Shown: positions 59,801-64,000 of the stretch, in pieces
Position numbering within the stretch: the first letter of the stretch is position 1
Layout: each line of letters starts with the position of its first letter
Origin: Akebia trifoliata
Lineage: Eukaryota; Streptophyta; Magnoliopsida; Ranunculales; Lardizabalaceae
Reading direction: 5' to 3'
Assembly (NCBI GenBank): GCA_017979445.1
Contig: CM030708.1
Span: 30,475,613-30,539,612 of the forward strand
Length of the DNA: 64,000 nucleotides
The notes under the pieces: model-generated
What the model saw: only the letters and a program-made list of their open reading frames with translations
The model's database searches: none
Told to the model about the DNA's origin: nothing
Position numbers and translations under genes: made by a program

Positions 59801-62800
59801 ATTTCAAAATATAATCTAATCTAACACTAATCCCAATAAAATAAAAAGGGATAAAAATTTTCTGTTGGAACCTGTTGCTATTGGCTTGATCCGCGTCCTG
59901 CATTAAATGTACACTGCATGGTGGTCAAAATAATACAGAAATCTTCCACACCTAGAGTTTCTAAAACTAAAGGAACATTTGAATAAAAGAGCCTCTATTC
60001 ATAAAACTATAGCTTGCATAACTCTTCTTTCCCATCGAAGACCATTTCTTTCTTTTAATAACCCCCAACAGTCAGCAAATGGGAGGTCTCAAATAACCTT
60101 TCTTTTAGAAAGAAACTATCGTACGTACTGGTAGGTTTTCATTTGTTTTTAATAGTATACATTCCATTATAATTTTCAGGCTGATAAATTGGATTTTGTG
60201 TTGATCCAGTTATATAGACTTATTCTTTTGGCCACTGATTAGAGAATTTCTGATTGGGGTTATATAGAATATATTGACTTCAATCTTACATTAGCTCCAT
60301 CTTGATTGCTGATTCACATATGCAAATTGCTAGCATGATTGAGAATACTTGGACTGTCAATTCTAATTCTATGATTCAGTAGATTTACTGTTACTATTTT
60401 CCTGTTTGGTTTTTCTTAGGAAATTTGTCATTAACTACTCTTTTTTTTTTTTTTTTTTCCAGTATTTAAGAGAGAAATTGCACCATCCTTTTCGTTGCTT
60501 TGATTGCCAGTATAAGACAGAACTAGTTCGTGTATATTTAACAAATGTAGAACACATTTTCCAGCGTTTTGTTGATGAGAGAAGAGCCGAGCTTGGGAAG
60601 TTGATTGAGGACAAAGTTAGGTGGTCAAGGTAGTCTGTTTCACCTTGTACATTATTATAATATATAAATTTCTAATCCGACCAGATTTTATGGTATTTAT
60701 GGAAGTCCTCTTGTAGCTTCCAGATTAAGTGTTCTTGCAACATACGGTTTCATGGTTATGGGTCACTTATTCCTCATCGTTTGCACAATGTTAACTTGAA
60801 CAATAACAAAGAGCATCTCTATCAACATGATATTGACACAGGGATTGTGGGATCTATATTTGGGAACTGACAAGTCATTTAAGTTATCTGATTATGGGTA
60901 CGAGTGTTAGTCATCATATGAGCCCAAGTATTGCTCAAGCCTATATCTTAGGCTCTAGGTCATGGCTATATTTATAATTTTTTTGCACTGTATCACATTA
61001 TTTTCTTTCCTTCTAAAAAATTATTTTTTTGCCTTTGTTTACTGCTAACTTCTTTTAAATATTGCATCAATATAAAATATTCTTATAAATTTAATTATAA
61101 AAAAAATTCTTGTAGTGCTTGTCCTTTGTTACATGGATCCCCTACATATACCTCTGTTATGCCATGCCAATATATGGTGCTAATTGATGGAGCTTTGTAG
61201 CAAAGACACAAGCATGCTTGTTTATGTATGACACTGGCACGGAGTGTCAGACATATTGATCCCACCCACCCGATGCATTGACATGTCCGATAAGTTTATC
61301 ACATGTCACTTAAATATACTTTTGTTCATGTTGAGTATATAACATTGAACTAATTATTTAAATATGCTGATGTACATTGAAATCATTTAAATGATAAACA
61401 AGTAATAATTATAAACAAGATATATGGAAACATTAAGTCGGCTTGTATCTGACACCTCCATATGACATGTTGTCATATGTGGAGAATTCTTGGAAATGGA
61501 TTCGCTTAGATGTGGGGTTTTGATGGGTCCGAGTATCTTTGTAGATTGTTTAACTTGATAGCTTCTGACCTACCAAATAGTACATCTTTATGTTATTGCT
61601 TATTGTTTGATAATACCACTAGTTACCCAATCCAACTTATTTTTTTCTCGTTGGTCAGTAATTTTTTTTATATTTTATAACTAATTGTTACTTATCATGG
61701 TTGCAGCTTCTGTGCTTTTTGGTCAAGAGTTGACCAACCAGCTAGGCATTGCATGTCCAGGGAGAGAACAGATGTGATCTTGAAAACAGTTATGAAACAA
61801 CTTTTTATAGAGAAGGAGGTCACATCTACTTTTATAATGGAGTCTTTGTGCAGTGGTCTGAAGGCTATTGAATGCCAGAGTAAAAGCGAGAAAGGGAGAG
61901 CAAAACTATTGGACACTGAGGAAACCTCGACTCCTATTGTTTGTGTTGAGAATGGCATGTTTGTATTGGTTGAAGATTGTTTACTACTTGTTGAGAGGGC
62001 TTCTCTCGAACCATTTCCTCCAAAGGGTGAGAAGGGTCCTCAGAGTAGTACAAAGGTAAGCACCAGTACCATTGTAAGAGATATTCAAGACCTTCTGATT
62101 GTTATACTTGTCCTTATGTGTATTGAAGATATGGACCAATCTGGCTAGTATGAGCTCCTAGGTGATCCTACAGCAGTCTGTCTTCTATATTGCTACTTTA
62201 TCCTAGTTAGTGTTGGTTATGTCATGTATGATATCTATTTGATGGTTGAGTAGTTTTCATCCATCTTATGTTTCTGCATTCTTGTGTACGTGAATAAATA
62301 TATTCCTACTTTAAATTGTATCCTATATTGAGCTACTATTTTCTGAATGATTGCTGGGTGTGCATAAGGGTGATTTTCTATCCTGCGCTAGGACTGCATC
62401 CTTGCTTCTTTTTTTGAGTCACGATCCAGTACAGTGTCTCGTTCCTATACATAGGAACAAACGTGGCACATTTAGATTGGTGAAAAAATAGATTGGGCTG
62501 CGCACAGCTTGATTACTTGGATAAGTAATCCGTTCCACACAGACACCATTCCTGTTTTATAAGAATGGGACACCGTATTGGATCCTGAGTACCTTTTTTT
62601 TGGTCCTAAGTTAGGACTTATGGGAGCTGCAATATTACTTGGATAAGTGACATGAATTAAAAGCCAAAGTGTCAGCACAGTAACCTCTGAAAATTTTGAA
62701 CACGTGACACTTCCGTTATATATATTTTTGTTATTGGTTGCTCAGTATTTGTTTCTATTTCTCATCTTAAGATCTCCGGGTTCTTTTTTAGAAAAGAAAA

Positions 62801-63379
62801 TGTTGTTACTTTTGTTTGATGATTCTATAGTTTTTCTTACTTTAGAATGGAATTGGATAGTTTTTATGGATGCCCTTTGCAATTTGTTTATAATATGCTT
62901 ATATTAGCTTAATAGCTAAATTGTAAATATTTATATTCTATTATAAATTGTCAAACTTCTGTAAGCTGAGGCAATTCCTATTACTTGCCTATTTTGTGCA
63001 AGTCCCAATGAATTACTATGTTGATGTAGATGAAGGTTATTACACTCTTTTTTCTCCTTTCTTTCATTTTTTTCTTACTATGAAGCTTTTATGGAGCTTC
63101 CATGCATTGTGCGCATTCACGTGTTGTTGATTGTAAAACAAAATGCTTATGCTGTTTTTTCCGATAACTAAGGTTTTTCGTATATATACTTTTGTTGACT
63201 CTACAATACAAGTTTCCTTTAGATTTTATATTTTAAAATATATCACCTTATCCTCCTTGTGTGGTTCTACAACTTCTTCTTTTCAAATATAGGATAGAAG
63301 TTCTGGAGAAGACTTCAACATGGATTCCACCGAACACGATGAGAGATGGCTTACAGAGTTGGGTTGTAGGACTCTATAA
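55373..63379 (+). CDS. MATH/TRAF-like protein (MUSE13/14, TRAF1a/b family), prematurely stopped
   Basis: Eight coding exons: 55373-55493, 56622-56733, 58607-58695, 58825-58893, 59064-59193, 60471-60629, 61707-62055 and 63293-63379, all in phase, 371 aa. The N-terminus has FWDTEDDDRDDCG. The MATH domain (about 47-175) shows YGKYTWKIENFSQISKRELR, LYPEGCDFDNHLSLFLCIAN, HDELLPGWNHLAQFT and HRFWNKEHDWGWKK. Next come FRCFDCQYKTELVRVYLTN and EKEVTSTFIMESLCSGLKA. This is the N-terminal part of plant MUSE13/14, adaptors that help SCF-type ligases turn over NLR immune receptors. Full members are about 1,100 aa, and the rest would lie beyond 64000. At 63377-63379 a TAA replaces the Glu codon of the conserved RRTVEIFVLAHIFS stretch. 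The following bases still spell IFSLAHIFS up to a donor at 63406. Exon 6 also needs a weak acceptor (TTTAAG); the better CAG 10 nt upstream gives an immediate stop. It may be a decaying paralogue or carry assembly errors. The start is the first ATG after a leader acceptor at 55331. Confidence 0.87.
55640..55885 (-). mobile_element. LINE tail fragment in intron 1 of the MATH gene
   Basis: On the minus strand near 55820-55860 the frame reads LWNERNWRIFEG, the closing motif of plant L1-type LINE proteins. It is truncated and in opposite orientation to the LINE tail that follows at 56040. Confidence 0.6.
56040..56395 (+). mobile_element. LINE tail fragment in intron 1 of the MATH gene
   Basis: From about 56080 the frames read WKERNVKVF, GKEKETYVLIWDIKGRFF, again the L1 3'-terminal motif, followed by a 3' untranslated-like stretch ending in 'gaaattttactttattcata' and AAAAAA. 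It contains stops and frameshifts. Confidence 0.65.
56791..56846. repeat. (ATT)n microsatellite
   Basis: About 18 uninterrupted ATT units shortly after the donor of exon 2 of the MATH gene. Confidence 0.95.
59480..59800 (-). mobile_element. LINE tail fragment in intron 5 of the MATH gene
   Basis: On the minus strand near 59590-59650 the frame reads FVICWGIWKERNRRIFEEKE then LLFSDIVISILN, a clear plant L1 (zf-RVT-following) terminus. Its orientation is antisense to the host gene. Confidence 0.75.
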
Positions 63380-63405
63380 ATTTTTTCCCTTGCTCATATT
63401 TTTAG

Positions 63406-64000
63406 GTAATTGACTTGTCGGATGTGTTTCTACCTCCTAAACTAAATATTGTTACTTGCTTGTGGAACTGCAAATTCTATAAAAAAAATTGATGAGTACA
63501 AATTCTGTAAATTTTTGGGTATGGAATATATTAGTATGATCACATTTGTCGAAAATTTTCTACCTGTGTTGGTGATTTTCACGTCCTGGAGATGTTGGCA
63601 GGATAGAAGTGATTACGATGATTGCTTTGTCTCCTACCCATGGAGGGCACCATACTCAAGAAAAGGAATTGTGTTCTAACAGACAAAACCTTCTTGATCT
63701 AATTGCTTAGAGGCAATGTGATGTGAAACAACATGACTTGCCTTTCCAGGCATTGAGAATTAGATCTGTCAAATTTCCTATATGTGTGCATTTATGCATG
63801 TATATGATATCCTAAATCCTTCACACTAAGCCAACCAATTCCCCTTATGAATAATCACATTTATTACTGCTGAGTCATTTTCTTTGGTTGAATGTTCACA
63901 ATTTATCCCTAATTTCAAAACTTTGCATTTTACCTTTCAACATATAGCCAATTGGGATTGTTGAATCATTCACAATACCAATAATAAAAAAACACCTTTG
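63406..64000 (+). other. Right edge of window, intron-like
   Basis: After the inherited donor at 63406 no intact next MATH-family exon is seen. Near 63598-63628 an acceptor-like GGCAG is followed by a frame containing IEV and, nine codons on, AL. This faintly resembles the start of the expected exon (KIEVAYQEAVAL), but it is too diverged to call. Confidence 0.3.

Noticed and set aside
63598..63680. Possible next exon of the MATH gene (RIEV...AL)
   Set aside because: Only about five residues agree with the expected exon, too few to distinguish from chance.

Overview
This is nuclear DNA from a flowering plant, most likely a eudicot. The evidence is GT-AG introns, intronless organellar PPR genes, plant-only families (LBD, AHL, ethylene receptor, MUSE13/14-type MATH protein) and AT-rich intergenic DNA full of MITEs, SINEs, TRIM/LTR remnants and L1-type LINE tails. 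The sequence does not let me name a species.

Layout from left to right. 1-5092 is repeat-filled intergenic DNA (a MULE-type MITE, a SINE and a compact TRIM). 5093-5876 (+) is a two-exon LBD16/18/29-type LOB-domain transcription factor gene. 5877-13248 has no gene I can support. 13249-15327 (-) is an intact intronless DYW-class PPR gene. 19067-20815 (-) is a P-class, Rf-like PPR gene broken by one in-frame stop and missing repeats. 21778-24612 (-) is a subfamily-II (ETR2/EIN4-like) ethylene receptor, with an apparent one-base frameshift between its kinase-like and receiver parts. 25400-36509 is a gene-poor stretch crowded with MITEs, most with recoverable 9-bp target-site duplications. 36510-44752 (+) is a six-exon AT-hook/PPC (AHL) gene whose introns carry LTR, LINE and hairpin sequences. 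45760-46581 holds relics of two unrelated genes: a decayed PPR and one lone exon of a SOQ1-like NHL protein. 47309-49270 (+) is a four-exon gene for a small membrane protein of the ribosomal L18a-like family. 50943-55219 is a dense MITE cluster with nested insertions. 55373-63379 (+) is an eight-exon MATH/TRAF-like gene of the MUSE13/14 (TRAF1a/b) family, stopped by a nonsense codon in a conserved exon; the family's C-terminal half would lie past the right edge.

The genes do not form an operon-like or clustered pathway. They are independent plant loci: development (LBD, AHL), organelle RNA processing (two PPRs), hormone perception (ethylene receptor) and immune-receptor turnover (MATH). I did not find a convincing new biological system. 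The signals most worth a second look are three otherwise recognisable genes each carrying a single disabling change, an orphan SOQ1-like exon with both splice sites intact, a near-perfect 61-bp-arm hairpin in an AHL intron, and a large set of fold-back MITEs, some built around a shared core and clustered back to back.
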